Part shown: positions 28,451 through 37,621 of the stretch, in pieces
How positions within the stretch are numbered: position 1 is the stretch's first letter
How the letters are laid out: each line of letters opens with the position of its first letter
NCBI RefSeq assembly: GCF_001650715.1
Contig: NZ_LWQT01000020.1
Coordinates: forward strand, 117,411-164,792
Direction: 5' to 3'
Length of the DNA stretch: 47,382 bases
Source: Paramagnetospirillum marisnigri
GTDB lineage: Bacteria; Pseudomonadota; Alphaproteobacteria; Rhodospirillales; Magnetospirillaceae
Notes under the pieces: generated by a model
Database searches by the model: none
What the model was told of the DNA's origin: nothing
Seen by the model: the letters and a program-made list of their open reading frames with translations, nothing else
Translations under genes and position numbers: made by a program

Positions 28451-28486
28451 AAATCCCTGCCTATGGTCATAGGCAGGGATTTGTTA
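28451..28486 (+). terminator. Terminator after the glucan synthase gene
   Basis: A 14-bp perfect stem, arm AAATCCCTGCCTAT, with loop GGTC and the trailing arm ending in TTT-G-TT. It lies 20 bp after the stop and, being A-flanked on one side and T-flanked on the other, may work in both directions. Confidence 0.85.
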
Positions 28487-28592
28487 TGTCAACGATCTTA
28501 TGGCTACTGGAATTATGACAATTTAGCGCGCCCCCTTATCTTGCGGCGCGGTATACTACTTCCGTTTAGTGCCGAGGATGAGGAGGATGGTC

Positions 28593-30317
28593 ATGCCAGC
28601 CCGTGATGAGAACGCCAGCTTCCCGACGACCCGCTTTGGCATGGTTCCCAAAATCATGGGACTCGCCGTGTGCGGGGTCGTGGTGCTGGGCATCTCGGTT
28701 ACCTTGCTGGCCTGGGCCCTGCTATATGCCGCGGCTGCCGACGCGGCGCGCGAGCGGGTCGACACCAATATCAAGGTCGCCTGGGACGCCTTGAAGGCCA
28801 AGGGCACCGCATTCAGCATCGGTGACGGCAAGCTGATGGCGGGCGAGCATGCCTTGAACGGCAATTTCGAGGTGGTGGACAAGGTCAAGGCCCTGGTGGG
28901 TGGCTCCGCCACCGTGTTCATGGGGGATACCCGTGTTTCCACCAATGTCATGAAGCCGGACGGCTCGCGCGCCATCGGGACCCAGTTGGCCAAGACCGCC
29001 GCCTATGACGCCGTCTTCAACAAGAAGACCGGTTTTCGCGGTGAGGTGGACATCCTGGGCGAGCCCTACATGACCGCCTACGACCCCATCACCGACAAGG
29101 ACGGTGCCGTTATCGGCATCCTGTATGTGGGGATCAAGAAGGCCGACTTTCTGACGGCCGCCAACCGGACCCTCTATTCCATCATGGGGGCCACCACCCT
29201 GGTCACCCTGGTCACCATCCTGATCAGCTGGCTGGTGGCGCGGCGCGGCATTGCCATTCCCCTCAATGGCGCCATCTCGGCCATGCGCGATCTGGCGGGA
29301 GGTGAATTGAACGTCCTTATCCCGCCCATCGACCGCAAGGACGAGATCGGCGAGGTCATCCGCGCCCTGGCGGTGTTCAAGGCCAATGGACTGGAACGCC
29401 ATCGCCTCGAGGGTATCCATGCTGCCGAGCAGGAGGCGCGCAATCGCAGGCAGGAAACCATCGAGCGGCTGACCGCCGATTTCCAGGCCAGCGTCAAGAC
29501 GGTGCTGCAAAGCGTCACCAATTCCGCCCATCAATTACGGGATTCCGCCCAGTCCATGACCAGCATCGCCGAGGATACCTCGCGCCAGTCGACGGTGGTA
29601 GCGGCGGCGGCGGAACAGGCCTCGGTCAATGTGGAGACCGTGGCGGCGGCGGCGGAGGAACTGGCCGCCTCCGAGCACGAAATCGCCCGCCAGATCACCA
29701 ATTCCACCGATATCGCCCGGCGAGCCGCCAGCGAGGCCGACCGGGTCAACGGCATCGTCGCCACCTTGTCGGAAGCCACCGGGCGCATCGGCGAGGTCAT
29801 CACCCTGATCAACGACATCGCGGCCCAGACCAATCTGCTGGCCCTGAACGCCACCATCGAGGCGGCACGGGCGGGCGACGCGGGCAAGGGTTTCGCCGTG
29901 GTGGCCAACGAGGTCAAGAACCTGGCCAACCAGACCACCAAGGCCACCGAGGAAATCGGCGCCCAGATCAATTCGGTGCAGTCGGTGACCCGCGACGCGG
30001 TGACGGCCATCCGTGGCATCGGCGGCACCATTTCTGCCATCACCGAGAATGCCTCGGCCATCGCCTCGGCGGTGGAGGAACAGACCGCCGCCACCGGCGA
30101 GATCGCCCGCAATGTGCAACAGGCCTCCAGCGGCACCCGCGAGGTCACCTCCAGCATTGCCCTGGTGAATCAGGGAGCCTCCACCACGGGAAGCGCCGCC
30201 CATCAGGTCCTGTCCACCGCCGACGATTTGTCGCGCCAATCCGATGCCCTTGCCAGCGAGGTCACCCAGTTCCTCGATGCCATCAAGGCGGTGGGCGAGC
30301 ATCGCCACGCCGCCTGA
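28593..30317 (+). CDS. Methyl-accepting chemotaxis protein with Cache-type sensor
   Basis: A 574-residue chemoreceptor. A membrane helix at about 24-48, then a periplasmic Cache3/Cache2-like ligand domain ([52 protein letters not shown]). A second helix lies near 200-222, then HAMP and the signalling hairpin, whose tip is [36 protein letters not shown]. There is no C-terminal CheR-binding pentapeptide. ATG 28593 has AGGAGG 6 nt upstream; a GTG at 28569 is rejected. The ligand is unknown. Confidence 0.94.
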   Translation: MPARDENASFPTTRFGMVPKIMGLAVCGVVVLGISVTLLAWALLYAAAADAARERVDTNIKVAWDALKAKGTAFSIGDGKLMAGEHALNGNFEVVDKVKALVGGSATVFMGDTRVSTNVMKPDGSRAIGTQLAKTAAYDAVFNKKTGFRGEVDILGEPYMTAYDPITDKDGAVIGILYVGIKKADFLTAANRTLYSIMGATTLVTLVTILISWLVARRGIAIPLNGAISAMRDLAGGELNVLIPPIDRKDEIGEVIRALAVFKANGLERHRLEGIHAAEQEARNRRQETIERLTADFQASVKTVLQSVTNSAHQLRDSAQSMTSIAEDTSRQSTVVAAAAEQASVNVETVAAAAEELAASEHEIARQITNSTDIARRAASEADRVNGIVATLSEATGRIGEVITLINDIAAQTNLLALNATIEAARAGDAGKGFAVVANEVKNLANQTTKATEEIGAQINSVQSVTRDAVTAIRGIGGTISAITENASAIASAVEEQTAATGEIARNVQQASSGTREVTSSIALVNQGASTTGSAAHQVLSTADDLSRQSDALASEVTQFLDAIKAVGEHRHAA

Positions 30318-30333
30318 CCCCTGTTGTACCGTC

Positions 30334-30372
30334 TGACCAGTCCCGCCCCCCGGATGGGGAGGGGACTGGTCA
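30334..30372. terminator. Long stem-loop between chemoreceptor and hupU
   Basis: A stem with arm TGACCAGTCCC closing a G/C-rich loop. There is no T-tract after it on the plus strand, so it may be a weak terminator or a transcript-stabilising hairpin. Confidence 0.5.
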
Positions 30373-30446
30373 TTCAGCCCGCCCCCTTGCACCGGCCTTG
30401 CCGCTCCGCCTAATGTGAGACGCAGGAGTCAGGACCAGCGGATTTC

Positions 30447-31463
30447 ATGGCGACATCGGGCAAAGCGTTTACCGTTCTTTGGCTGCAGGCCGGGTCCTGC
30501 GGCGGCTGCACCATGTCGGCGCTGGCCGCCGAGGATGTGGGGCTGGTCAAGACCCTGGGCCGCTTCGGTATCCGCCTGCTTTGGCACCCGTCCTTGTCCG
30601 AGGAGAGCGGTGCCGAAGCGCTCGCCATCCTCGACGCGGTGGCCGAAGGTCACCAGGAACTCGACTGTCTGTGCGTCGAGGGGGCGGTGCTGGACGGCCC
30701 CAACGGCACCGGCCGGTTTCAGATATTGTCGGGCACCGGATTGCCCATGCGGGACTGGATCACCCGGCTGGCGCCGCGGGCGCGGCATGTGATGGCGGTG
30801 GGCAGTTGCGCCGCCTTTGGCGGCATGCCCATGGCGGGCGATAATCCCACCGATGCCCGCGGGCTGCAATTCGATGCCTGGGAGAGTGGCGGTGCCCTGG
30901 GCAAGGATTTCCGCTCGGCGTCGGGACTGCCGGTCATCAATGTCTCGGGTTGTGCGCCGCATCCCGGCTGGATGGTGGAGACCCTGGCCGCCCTGACCCT
31001 GGGCGATTTCGGGCCGGAGCGGCTGGACTCCCTGGGGCGGCCGCGCGCCATCGCCGACCACTTGGCCCATCACGGCTGCGGCCGCAACGAGTTCTACGAG
31101 TTCAAGGCCAGCGCGGCGCGGCCCTCCGATCGGGGGTGTCTGATGGAAAACCTCGGCTGCCGTGCCACCCAGGCGCCTGGAGACTGCAATATCCGCCGTT
31201 GGAACGGCTATGGCTCGTGCACCGATGCGGGCTATGCCTGCGTCAACTGCACCAGTCCCGGCTTTGAAAGCCCATCGGGGCCGTTCCAGGAAACCGCCAA
31301 GCTGGCGGGCATTCCAGTTGGTCTGCCGGTGGACATGCCCAAGGCCTGGTTCGTGGCCCTGGCCGCCTTGTCCAAATCGGCGACACCCCAAAGGGTGCGC
31401 ACCAACTCCCATGCCGACCATGTGCTGGTGCCTCCGGCACGCCGGGCGCCAAAACTGCCATGA
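30447..31463 (+). CDS. hupU: Regulatory [NiFe]-hydrogenase small subunit
   Basis: Small, iron-sulfur subunit of the cytosolic hydrogen sensor (group 2b, HupU/HoxB). It has 338 residues and no twin-arginine signal, unlike membrane-bound uptake enzymes. Cluster ligands are visible: CGGC at residues 18-21, GSCAAFGG, NVSGCAPHP, and the C-terminal Cys-rich part (CLMENLGC, C in GYACVNC). It overlaps hupV by 4 bases (ATGA). In relatives, HupUV senses hydrogen and controls a HupT kinase and HupR regulator; neither gene is nearby here. Confidence 0.9.
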   Translation: MATSGKAFTVLWLQAGSCGGCTMSALAAEDVGLVKTLGRFGIRLLWHPSLSEESGAEALAILDAVAEGHQELDCLCVEGAVLDGPNGTGRFQILSGTGLPMRDWITRLAPRARHVMAVGSCAAFGGMPMAGDNPTDARGLQFDAWESGGALGKDFRSASGLPVINVSGCAPHPGWMVETLAALTLGDFGPERLDSLGRPRAIADHLAHHGCGRNEFYEFKASAARPSDRGCLMENLGCRATQAPGDCNIRRWNGYGSCTDAGYACVNCTSPGFESPSGPFQETAKLAGIPVGLPVDMPKAWFVALAALSKSATPQRVRTNSHADHVLVPPARRAPKLP

Positions 31464-32911
31464 CCGGGACCACCCGCCGTCTGATCATGGGGCCGTTCAA
31501 CCGGGTCGAGGGCGACCTGGAAGTCGCCCTGGATATCGCCGATGGTCTGGTCGCCGAGGCACGGGTGACGGCGCCGCTCTATCGCGGCTTCGAGCAAATT
31601 CTCCTGGCCCGCCCGGTCTCGGATGCCCTGGTGATCGCGCCGCGCATCTGCGGTATCTGCTCGGTATCGCAGTCGGTGGCTGCCGCCCGCGCCATGGCCC
31701 GGCTCGCCCCGGTGGATGCCCCCGCCAATGGCCGCCTGGCCGCCGACCTGATCCTGGCCTGCGAGAACGCCGCCGACCACCTGACCCATTTCACCGTCTT
31801 CTTCGCGCCGGATTTCGCTCGGGCCTGCTATGCGTCACGCCCCTGGTATGATGCCGCCCGCAGGCGTTTTGCCGCCCATGAGGGCGAGGCCTCCCGCGCC
31901 TTGCTGTCCGCCCGTGCCCGCTTCCTGCATGTCATGGGGCTGCTGGCGGGCAAATGGCCTCATTCCCTGGCGCTGCAGCCCGGCGGTGTCACCAAGGGCA
32001 TCGACCCATCCGAGAAGGTCCGTCTGCTGTCCATCCTGGCCGAGTTCCGCGAGAGCCTGGAAGAAGGGCTGTTCGCCGACCGGCTTGAAGCGGTGGCGGC
32101 GCTGGACAGTCTGGACCGCCTGAACGCCTGGGCCGAGGCCCAAGCCCCCGACCGGGGCGATTTCCGGCTGTTCCTCCACATCGCCCGCGATTTGGGATTG
32201 GAACGGTTGGGCAGGGGGCCGGGCACCCTGATGTCCTCGGGTAGCTTCGGGCTGTTCGGCCCGGGCGTCTGGACCCCGCATGGCGGCGTGCAGCCGTTGG
32301 ACCCATCGTCTATCCGCGAGGACCTCGTCCATGCCTGGATGGAGGGGGAGACCCGCTCGCCCTTCGATGGCCAGACCCGACCCGATGCCGACAAGCCGGG
32401 CGCCTATAGCTGGTGCAAGGCGCCGCGCCTGGGTGGCCACGCGGTCGAGGTCGGCGCCCTGGCCCGGCAGGTAGTGGACGGCCATCCGCTGGCCCGTGCC
32501 CTGGTCGCGGACCACGGCGGCGGGTCCGTCATGGCCCGGGTGGTGGCCAGGCTGCTGGAATTGGCGCGCCTGATTCCGGCCATGGAGGAGTGGGTCAGGG
32601 CCATCCGACCCGGCGAGCCCTTTTGCGACGCCATGCCGGAAGAGCCATTGGATGGTCAGGCGCTCGGCCTGGTAGAGGCCGCGCGCGGCACCCTGGGCCA
32701 TTGGCTCACCGCCCGCCAGGGTCGTATCGGTGGCTATCAGATCGTCGCCCCCACCACCTGGAACTTCTCGCCCCGCGATGGCGACGGAATCCCTGGGCCG
32801 CTGGAACAGGCCCTGGTGGGAACCCCCGCCGCGCCCGGCGATACCACGCCGGTCGCGGTGCAGCATGTGGTCCGCTCCTTCGATCCCTGCATGGTCTGCA
32901 CGGTGCATTGA
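31460..32911 (+). CDS. hupV: Regulatory [NiFe]-hydrogenase large subunit
   Basis: Nickel-iron catalytic subunit of the hydrogen sensor, 483 residues. The first metal motif is RICGIC at residues 62-67, followed by SVSQS, typical of HupV. The second is DPCMVCTVH at the very C-terminus. The protein ends at this His, so there is no C-terminal peptide for a maturation protease to remove, the known signature of hydrogen-sensing enzymes. It is coupled to hupU. It is the last clearly chromosomal gene before mobile-element remnants begin. Confidence 0.92.
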   Translation: MTGTTRRLIMGPFNRVEGDLEVALDIADGLVAEARVTAPLYRGFEQILLARPVSDALVIAPRICGICSVSQSVAAARAMARLAPVDAPANGRLAADLILACENAADHLTHFTVFFAPDFARACYASRPWYDAARRRFAAHEGEASRALLSARARFLHVMGLLAGKWPHSLALQPGGVTKGIDPSEKVRLLSILAEFRESLEEGLFADRLEAVAALDSLDRLNAWAEAQAPDRGDFRLFLHIARDLGLERLGRGPGTLMSSGSFGLFGPGVWTPHGGVQPLDPSSIREDLVHAWMEGETRSPFDGQTRPDADKPGAYSWCKAPRLGGHAVEVGALARQVVDGHPLARALVADHGGGSVMARVVARLLELARLIPAMEEWVRAIRPGEPFCDAMPEEPLDGQALGLVEAARGTLGHWLTARQGRIGGYQIVAPTTWNFSPRDGDGIPGPLEQALVGTPAAPGDTTPVAVQHVVRSFDPCMVCTVH

Positions 32912-33062
32912 AGGTAACCAGCTGATTTAATTTGATAAATTCGTAAGCGTCCAAAACTTATCCAAAACTCGTCCAATAAGCGGGCGTTAGCCCAGACGAA
33001 TTTCGATCCATTCGGACCCGCGAACATTGCGGGTGAGCGCCGTCATGTCGGGGGATTTGTGC

Positions 33063-33230
33063 CCCAACAAGCTGCCACTCACCGCCGTCCACCTGATGAA
33101 CAATGACGTGCTCGCCACTTTTGAAGAGCATGACGCGGTGATCGAGACCGTGCTGTCCGACAATGGCCGCGAATTCTACGGTCGCCCAGACCAGCATCCC
33201 TACGAGTTGTTCCTTCAATTTGAAGGCATA
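33063..33230 (+). pseudogene. IS481-type transposase fragment
   Basis: An 85-codon open frame (33027-33284) contains NKLPLTAVHLMNNDVLATFEEHDAV and then IETVLSDNGREFYGRPDQHPYELFLQ, which I recognise as the middle of an IS481-family DDE transposase around the second catalytic Asp. The N-terminal helix-turn-helix, first Asp and final Glu are all absent, and unrelated residues follow QFEGI. It is a decayed remnant and cannot be active. No terminal inverted repeats were seen. Confidence 0.75.
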
Positions 33231-33371
33231 CTCCCAACCAAGGAGGTGACCCGCCAGGAAACCGATGACACCATGGCCGCCTGACCGCCTATGAACGCGG
33301 CACTGTCAGCCGGTTACCATCTCTGTACAGATGGAGGAAACGAAAGCTTCGATGCTTCTCTTATAGTTCTA

Positions 33372-33512
33372 TTACGCGCAAGCTTGAACAGGCACCGGCC
33401 GGCCGCCGCGATAGGTCACCAGGAAGTCGGGTACGTAGGATCGAACACGACCGTCGGCATCGTCGTATTCGATCCGCACCGGCTGGCCGAGGCACTTGAA
33501 GAAGCCCAGTCA
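33372..33512 (-). pseudogene. TnsA-like transposon endonuclease fragment
   Basis: Read leftward between a TGA at 33512-33510 and a TAA at 33374-33372, the frame encodes CLGQPVRIEYDDADGRVRS followed by YVPDFLVTYRGG. This strongly resembles the TnsA N-terminal endonuclease core (QP-x-R-I-E-Y, then YxPDFLV). Only about 45 codons remain and both ends are cut by stops, so it is a relic of a Tn7-like or related element. Confidence 0.55.
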
Positions 33513-33752
33513 ATGGCCTTTGAGAAGGCGTGCGACCTGCCACAGGCCCATTTGTACAAGGTCAAACGACCCATGCCAGTGAAGGCGGATCAACGGATGA
33601 AGTCTGAAACGCTGGCCGTGCTATCCCCTGGAGAGGTCGTGAGCTTGGCCGAACGTGCCGGGAAATGGGTCAGTGTCGAGTATTTCAATCAGCTTACGGG
33701 TACAGCGCGCCAGGGCTGGGTGCTTAAGAAATATATGTGCCGCATCGACTGA
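33513..33752 (+). CDS. SH3-like domain protein, probably 5'-truncated
   Basis: A 79-residue frame from ATG 33513. Residues from about 20 onward form a bacterial SH3-like (SH3b) domain: KVKRPMPVKADQRMKSETLAVLS, GEVVSLAERAGKWVSVEYF, GWVLKKYM. Upstream codons in this frame (to 33291) are antisense to the TnsA-like remnant and look non-coding, so an older, longer gene was probably interrupted here. ATG 33573 is another possible start. Function unknown. Confidence 0.45.
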   Translation: MAFEKACDLPQAHLYKVKRPMPVKADQRMKSETLAVLSPGEVVSLAERAGKWVSVEYFNQLTGTARQGWVLKKYMCRID

Positions 33753-33773
33753 TGCGACGTGAGGGGCCGAGTA

Positions 33774-33878
33774 ATGCAGGGCGATATCCAGGATCAAAAC
33801 GCGGCAGGGAGATTTGGTAGGCTTCGTGCGGCCATCTCCTTGAGAGTGAGGCGCGCCCGCTTTAACACGCTTTTTTTT
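33774..33878 (+). CDS. ATG-initiated N-terminal segment out of frame with the 704-residue protein
   Basis: ATG 33774 has a fair ribosome site (GAGGGG, 8 nt upstream) and encodes MQGDIQDQNAAGRFGRLRAA then ISLRVRRARFNTLFF. It runs into a run of eight T at 33871-33878. Skipping one T joins it to FLAQTRQRLVILERNIRS, the frame of the next entry, which itself has no ATG start. The segment is likely the true N-terminus, separated by a frameshift or by transcriptional slippage. Confidence 0.5.
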
Positions 33879-33900
33879 CCTCGCCCAAACACGCCAACGC

Positions 33901-36015
33901 TTGGTGATCCTGGAGCGAAATATACGATCAAGGCTCGCCCCTTATTGGGCCACCATATCTATCCTGATTTGTGCGGCGATCTTCGCCGCATGGATGCCGA
34001 TGGAGTGGGGAAATTACAAGGCGGTGGAAATTGGGATCGGCCTGGGCGGGGCTTTGGCAACTGTGCTCGCGCTCGCCCTGACGCTCTCCGTCATCCCCAT
34101 TCAACGGGCAGCAGATCATTTCTCGGCCTCAATCATCCATCTCTACGCCAAAGACAAGACGTTCAGGCTTGCTTTTGGAACCTTGGTCGCCGCCGTGGTG
34201 CTGGCGTTCATGTCTGGAAGCGGGCTGTTCACCCTCCGCCCTAGAATGCTATTTGTCGTCCAGGCCGTATTGCTCGGTAGTGGCGTGGACTGTCTCCGGG
34301 CGTTCTATTGGCGCTTTCTCACCCTTCTTGACCCAGCAAACGCGCCACGCATTCTCACCCGACAGGCCGCACAGGCAATCCAGTGGGCAGATAGGGAGGT
34401 TCGGCGTTGCGCATTCGTCGAAGGATTGGACCCAAATGGTCCCAATCTTGATGACCGCTACCGCCGGGCAGGCATCTATTTTCGGGCATCGGCCTTGCTT
34501 GATCCTGTCAGACGTTGGAACAAAGACCTTCTGGAGATGGCCGCCAAGGCCCTGGAGCGCCGGGAGCAGAGTACGGTGGCCGAGATATTCAGCGGCCTTG
34601 GCTCAATTGCTGTCTTCTATCTGAATATAAAGAAAGAAAGCTCTTTCGGTCAGGACGAGGATCACATCGTCAACCCAATCTATGAGGGGATCATGACGGT
34701 GAGCAACCAAGCCGCCGCCCTTGGAATGGAGGAAACTTGTCAGAACGCCATCAAGGTGTTGGGCACGATTGCCGCCAACACGGCACAGATCACGGTTTCG
34801 TCCGGAAGGATCGTGAAGGCGCCGTACATCTATATGCCGCTGAGCTATATGGATCGCTGCGCGGAAACCGCCTTACAAAAAAAGATGCAGGATGCTGGGC
34901 TGGAAACCATTCGAATGTGCCGTCTGGTACTGGCCCATATCCCGGAAGCCTATGACACGCACGCGGTAGACGCGAGCCTCATCGATGTTGCGGCAAAGGT
35001 CGCCGCCGCCGGTTATGGCATGGGAAGCTGGGTAGTCGCGAATACCGCCGCTGACGCGATTGTGGAAATCGCCATGGCCGAGCTTGGGCGCGAGCGGTAC
35101 CGGCGAGCCGTCCTGCTGTCTAAGGCTTTCTATTACCTTGAATTCCTCCTGCCATTTGCCATTGCCTCGTCCACCAAGGTCGGGTTGATGGCTGGCTCAT
35201 TCCCTCCTTATGCTTCGACCTCCAACCACTCGCTGGCAAGTCTCATTCAAACGGCATGCAGTCTGATTCCCGGGCATGATCCTGAACACCCGAGGCGTGA
35301 CCGGCTGACACGGTTCTCAGAGGTGTGTGAAGCGACCGCGAAGCACCTGTCGGACGTAGCCAGCAAAGTGGATTTTAGCAGTTCGCTGGTGATGGCCGAC
35401 CTGATCATGGTCCTGGACGAGATTTTCAAGACGCTGCGCCAACAATTGGAAAGCCTCGACCCGAAGTTATCTGAGGACGAGAACGAGACCTTCGATAAGC
35501 TTGCCAGCCAGTTCATCTGGGCATCGGGTTGTTTCTGGGGGAGGGACAAGATCAACGCGGCCCCTGGAATGGCAGACGAGGTGGCGCGCATGCTGTCGGC
35601 TCACGCCGTTGCGTTTGTCCGCCTGGGGCATATCGACCTCGCAACCCAAGTTGCCCACGTAATTCGCCGAATAGCCGGGAATATCGCCAATCTTTCCCTG
35701 AACAGCATCTACGATGTGGCTGATGTCACCGCGCAGCTTTGGCCGATCAAGATGGCCGGGGACCTTGCCGCTCCTGAGCTTTCTGCCATCGCCGCCAATT
35801 TGATTGCCGCCCCCTACGGTGTTGACCCAAAGGACGAAGGGGAAATTCATCGCGTGATCGCACTTAGAGGCCAGCAGATGGACACGCCGTCGCGCCGCAG
35901 TGGGTACGAAGGAATGATGTTTCCCGACCCTATGGCCGAACTTTACGACCTTAAACGACAGATGAATCCTGATGCCCCTCCCGAAGAAGAAGACCTGGAC
36001 GACTTCTGGCCTTAG
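33901..36015 (+). CDS. Large membrane protein of unknown function (possible frameshifted 5' end)
   Basis: A 704-residue frame. Four hydrophobic helices occupy the first 150 residues (around PYWATISILICAAIFAAW, VEIGIGLGGALATVLALA, LAFGTLVAAVVLAFM, MLFVVQAVLLGSG); the rest is a long soluble, mostly helical region with no recognised motif, ending in an acidic tail. The topology recalls DUF2254-type proteins, but the match is weak. The only starts in this frame near the beginning are TTG 33901 or other rare codons; see the segment at 33774 for a likely N-terminus across a T8 run. GC and codon use are less biased than the chromosome to the left. Confidence 0.65.
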   Translation: MVILERNIRSRLAPYWATISILICAAIFAAWMPMEWGNYKAVEIGIGLGGALATVLALALTLSVIPIQRAADHFSASIIHLYAKDKTFRLAFGTLVAAVVLAFMSGSGLFTLRPRMLFVVQAVLLGSGVDCLRAFYWRFLTLLDPANAPRILTRQAAQAIQWADREVRRCAFVEGLDPNGPNLDDRYRRAGIYFRASALLDPVRRWNKDLLEMAAKALERREQSTVAEIFSGLGSIAVFYLNIKKESSFGQDEDHIVNPIYEGIMTVSNQAAALGMEETCQNAIKVLGTIAANTAQITVSSGRIVKAPYIYMPLSYMDRCAETALQKKMQDAGLETIRMCRLVLAHIPEAYDTHAVDASLIDVAAKVAAAGYGMGSWVVANTAADAIVEIAMAELGRERYRRAVLLSKAFYYLEFLLPFAIASSTKVGLMAGSFPPYASTSNHSLASLIQTACSLIPGHDPEHPRRDRLTRFSEVCEATAKHLSDVASKVDFSSSLVMADLIMVLDEIFKTLRQQLESLDPKLSEDENETFDKLASQFIWASGCFWGRDKINAAPGMADEVARMLSAHAVAFVRLGHIDLATQVAHVIRRIAGNIANLSLNSIYDVADVTAQLWPIKMAGDLAAPELSAIAANLIAAPYGVDPKDEGEIHRVIALRGQQMDTPSRRSGYEGMMFPDPMAELYDLKRQMNPDAPPEEEDLDDFWP

Positions 36016-36334
36016 CGGGTGCCACCTTCAACCTCGGCCTCACGGGGTGGCGCAAAAGGTCGTATAGAGAGGTTTCCGCCACCTTCTAACGGATAGCCCA
36101 TAAGCCGGACGAATCCGAAATCTTCAGCGTCAAGCCGACAATGGCGACAACAGGCGCTCTCTCCGGCGAATTACCCCCGGATAACGCCGCTAACTGACTG
36201 CCCTACAACGATTTCGTGGGTGAGTGAGCGCCCGAATCCATCCGCTCTATGGCTGTCGCCGTCCGGATTAAAGGTGCAAAATCCGGCTTAAAGCCGAAAC
36301 CGACAGTGAGCTTGCTACATAATGCCGGTGAAGT
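36016..36334. other. 319-bp intergenic region, no gene seen
   Basis: No open frame of note on either strand. It holds a few GC-rich imperfect repeats of CCGGCTTAAAGCCG type (about 36280-36300) but no clear terminator. It is the chromosomal side of the tRNA-Gln attachment scar. Confidence 0.6.
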
Positions 36335-36378
36335 TGGCTGGGGGACTAGGATTCGAACCTAGACTGGCGGAGTCAGAG
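36335..36378 (-). other. Attachment site: 3' fragment of tRNA-Gln(CUG)
   Basis: Read leftward this is the 3' part of a tRNA: anticodon loop CTCTGAC (anticodon CTG), 3' anticodon stem TCCGC, variable CAGT, T arm CTAGG-TTCGAAT-CCTAG, acceptor strand TCCCCCA, G and CCA. Similarity stops exactly at the 5' edge of the anticodon loop: the partner stem should read GCGGA but reads GCAAA. A 3' tRNA fragment ending there is the classic scar (att) left by tyrosine-recombinase integration. By geometry the island lies to the right and the intact tRNA-Gln should be beyond the right edge. Confidence 0.85.
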
Positions 36379-36538
36379 TTTGCTAGTGAAGCTGTAATAC
36401 ATTGTATTTCATAGCATATTTAAGCCAGAAATCAAACTGCTGACGAAACTGCTAATTTTTCTTGGTATTTCTCAATGTTTTCATCCTGTTAGGCCCAGTG
36501 CGGCTCGCTGCGGCGCAATGAGTTCGTTGTTTGTTCTT

Positions 36539-36632
36539 GGCGGCTCTTCGGTTGATAGCGTATGCTATAATGGGAAATCTGAGTGGATGGTTCGGCCCAG
36601 GCGGCAGGCCAACTTGTCGGTAGTCCCGACAA
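36539..36632 (+). promoter_or_regulatory. 94-bp leader repeat, copy 1 (upstream of tandem hemerythrin gene)
   Basis: Nearly identical to 37622-37715 (about eight differences by eye). It has an extended -10 box (TGC-TATAAT, 36563-36571), the stretch GGTTCGGCCCAGGCGGCAGG, and ends in a family C palindrome (arm ACTTGTCGG). It lies 75 bp upstream of the first hemerythrin start. The matching copy precedes the second hemerythrin gene, so it is best read as a shared promoter and leader. Confidence 0.7.
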
Positions 36633-36707
36633 GTTCCTTGGCTTTCGTTGATGCTGACTTATTATGCACTGTTCCTCCTCCATCAACAGCACTCCCTGGA
36701 GCGCACA

Positions 36708-37484
36708 ATGTCTCCGAAAGTCCTAAGAGCAATTGGGCACGCAGCAATGGATGCGCAGCATCTGCTTCTGATGGATTTGGTCCAGAAAATCGTCACAACA
36801 CTTAGAGAAGGAAGGAGTGATGAGGAATTCATAACGGCTTGCGTCGAATTCAAGGAGGCGCTTGCAACGCACTTCGCGGCTGAAGAAACTGCCCTCAAAG
36901 ACGCAAGCTATAGCAAAGCCAATGAACACAAAGAAAAACATAGAGAAATAATAAATTCAATATCGACCTCAATTGAAGCATTAAAGCTTGTAACATCAAC
37001 ATCGACAAAATTTTCAATTGTTAATGAAATTGAGGATTGCCTATATAATCACGAAATTGTTGATGACTGTGATTATAGCGGCATAGCGCATAACATTCCA
37101 GAAACCTACTGCTGGGACGATACGCTATCGGTCGGCATCGAATGGATTGACAGTCAGCACAAGAATTTATTCTCCATGGCAAAAGTGCTTGGTGAATATG
37201 TTCGCGCCGAAAATTGGAAGCTGGCACAGTTTGTTTACGCAAGAATAATTGATCATATTAAAAAGCACTTTGATGATGAAGAGCTTCATATTGGTCATAT
37301 TGGAGCAGATTTACTTTCACATCGCCGATCTCATTTGCATGCACTCGTAGCGCTAAATGATATGTGGGATGGCGATCACTCGGAAATACTTAAAAAAGTT
37401 GAAGAGTTCATATATCACTGGCTGCGGCAACACATTATTAATGATGACCAAGCTGATCTCGCAGACAATGATTCTGGTAAATAG
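36708..37484 (+). CDS. Tandem hemerythrin-domain protein
   Basis: A 258-residue soluble protein with two hemerythrin-like four-helix domains. Domain 1 (about residues 8-85) has DAQH, HFAAEE and H-x4-H (NEHKEKH). Domain 2 (about 150-225) has DSQH, HFDDEE and SHRRSH. Both keep the His/Glu pattern for a diiron site, so oxygen, NO or iron binding is likely; the family is known for oxygen carriage and sensing. ATG 36708 has GGAG 6 nt upstream; an earlier ATG at 36651 is less likely. The gene is strikingly AT-rich compared with the chromosome. The duplicated leader upstream suggests co-regulation with the gene at 37825. Confidence 0.85.
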   Translation: MSPKVLRAIGHAAMDAQHLLLMDLVQKIVTTLREGRSDEEFITACVEFKEALATHFAAEETALKDASYSKANEHKEKHREIINSISTSIEALKLVTSTSTKFSIVNEIEDCLYNHEIVDDCDYSGIAHNIPETYCWDDTLSVGIEWIDSQHKNLFSMAKVLGEYVRAENWKLAQFVYARIIDHIKKHFDDEELHIGHIGADLLSHRRSHLHALVALNDMWDGDHSEILKKVEEFIYHWLRQHIINDDQADLADNDSGK

Positions 37485-37621
37485 CTTTTCCTTCCGTTGT
37501 GCAAGTGAGTGTCTCGCTTTGCCTTCCTCACTGCGCGCCAAAATATAAAAATTATTTTATGTATTCTCAGTATTTGCCAAATCCATCCACTAATAAGAGG
37601 CGGGGCTTTTCTGCTGTTCAT

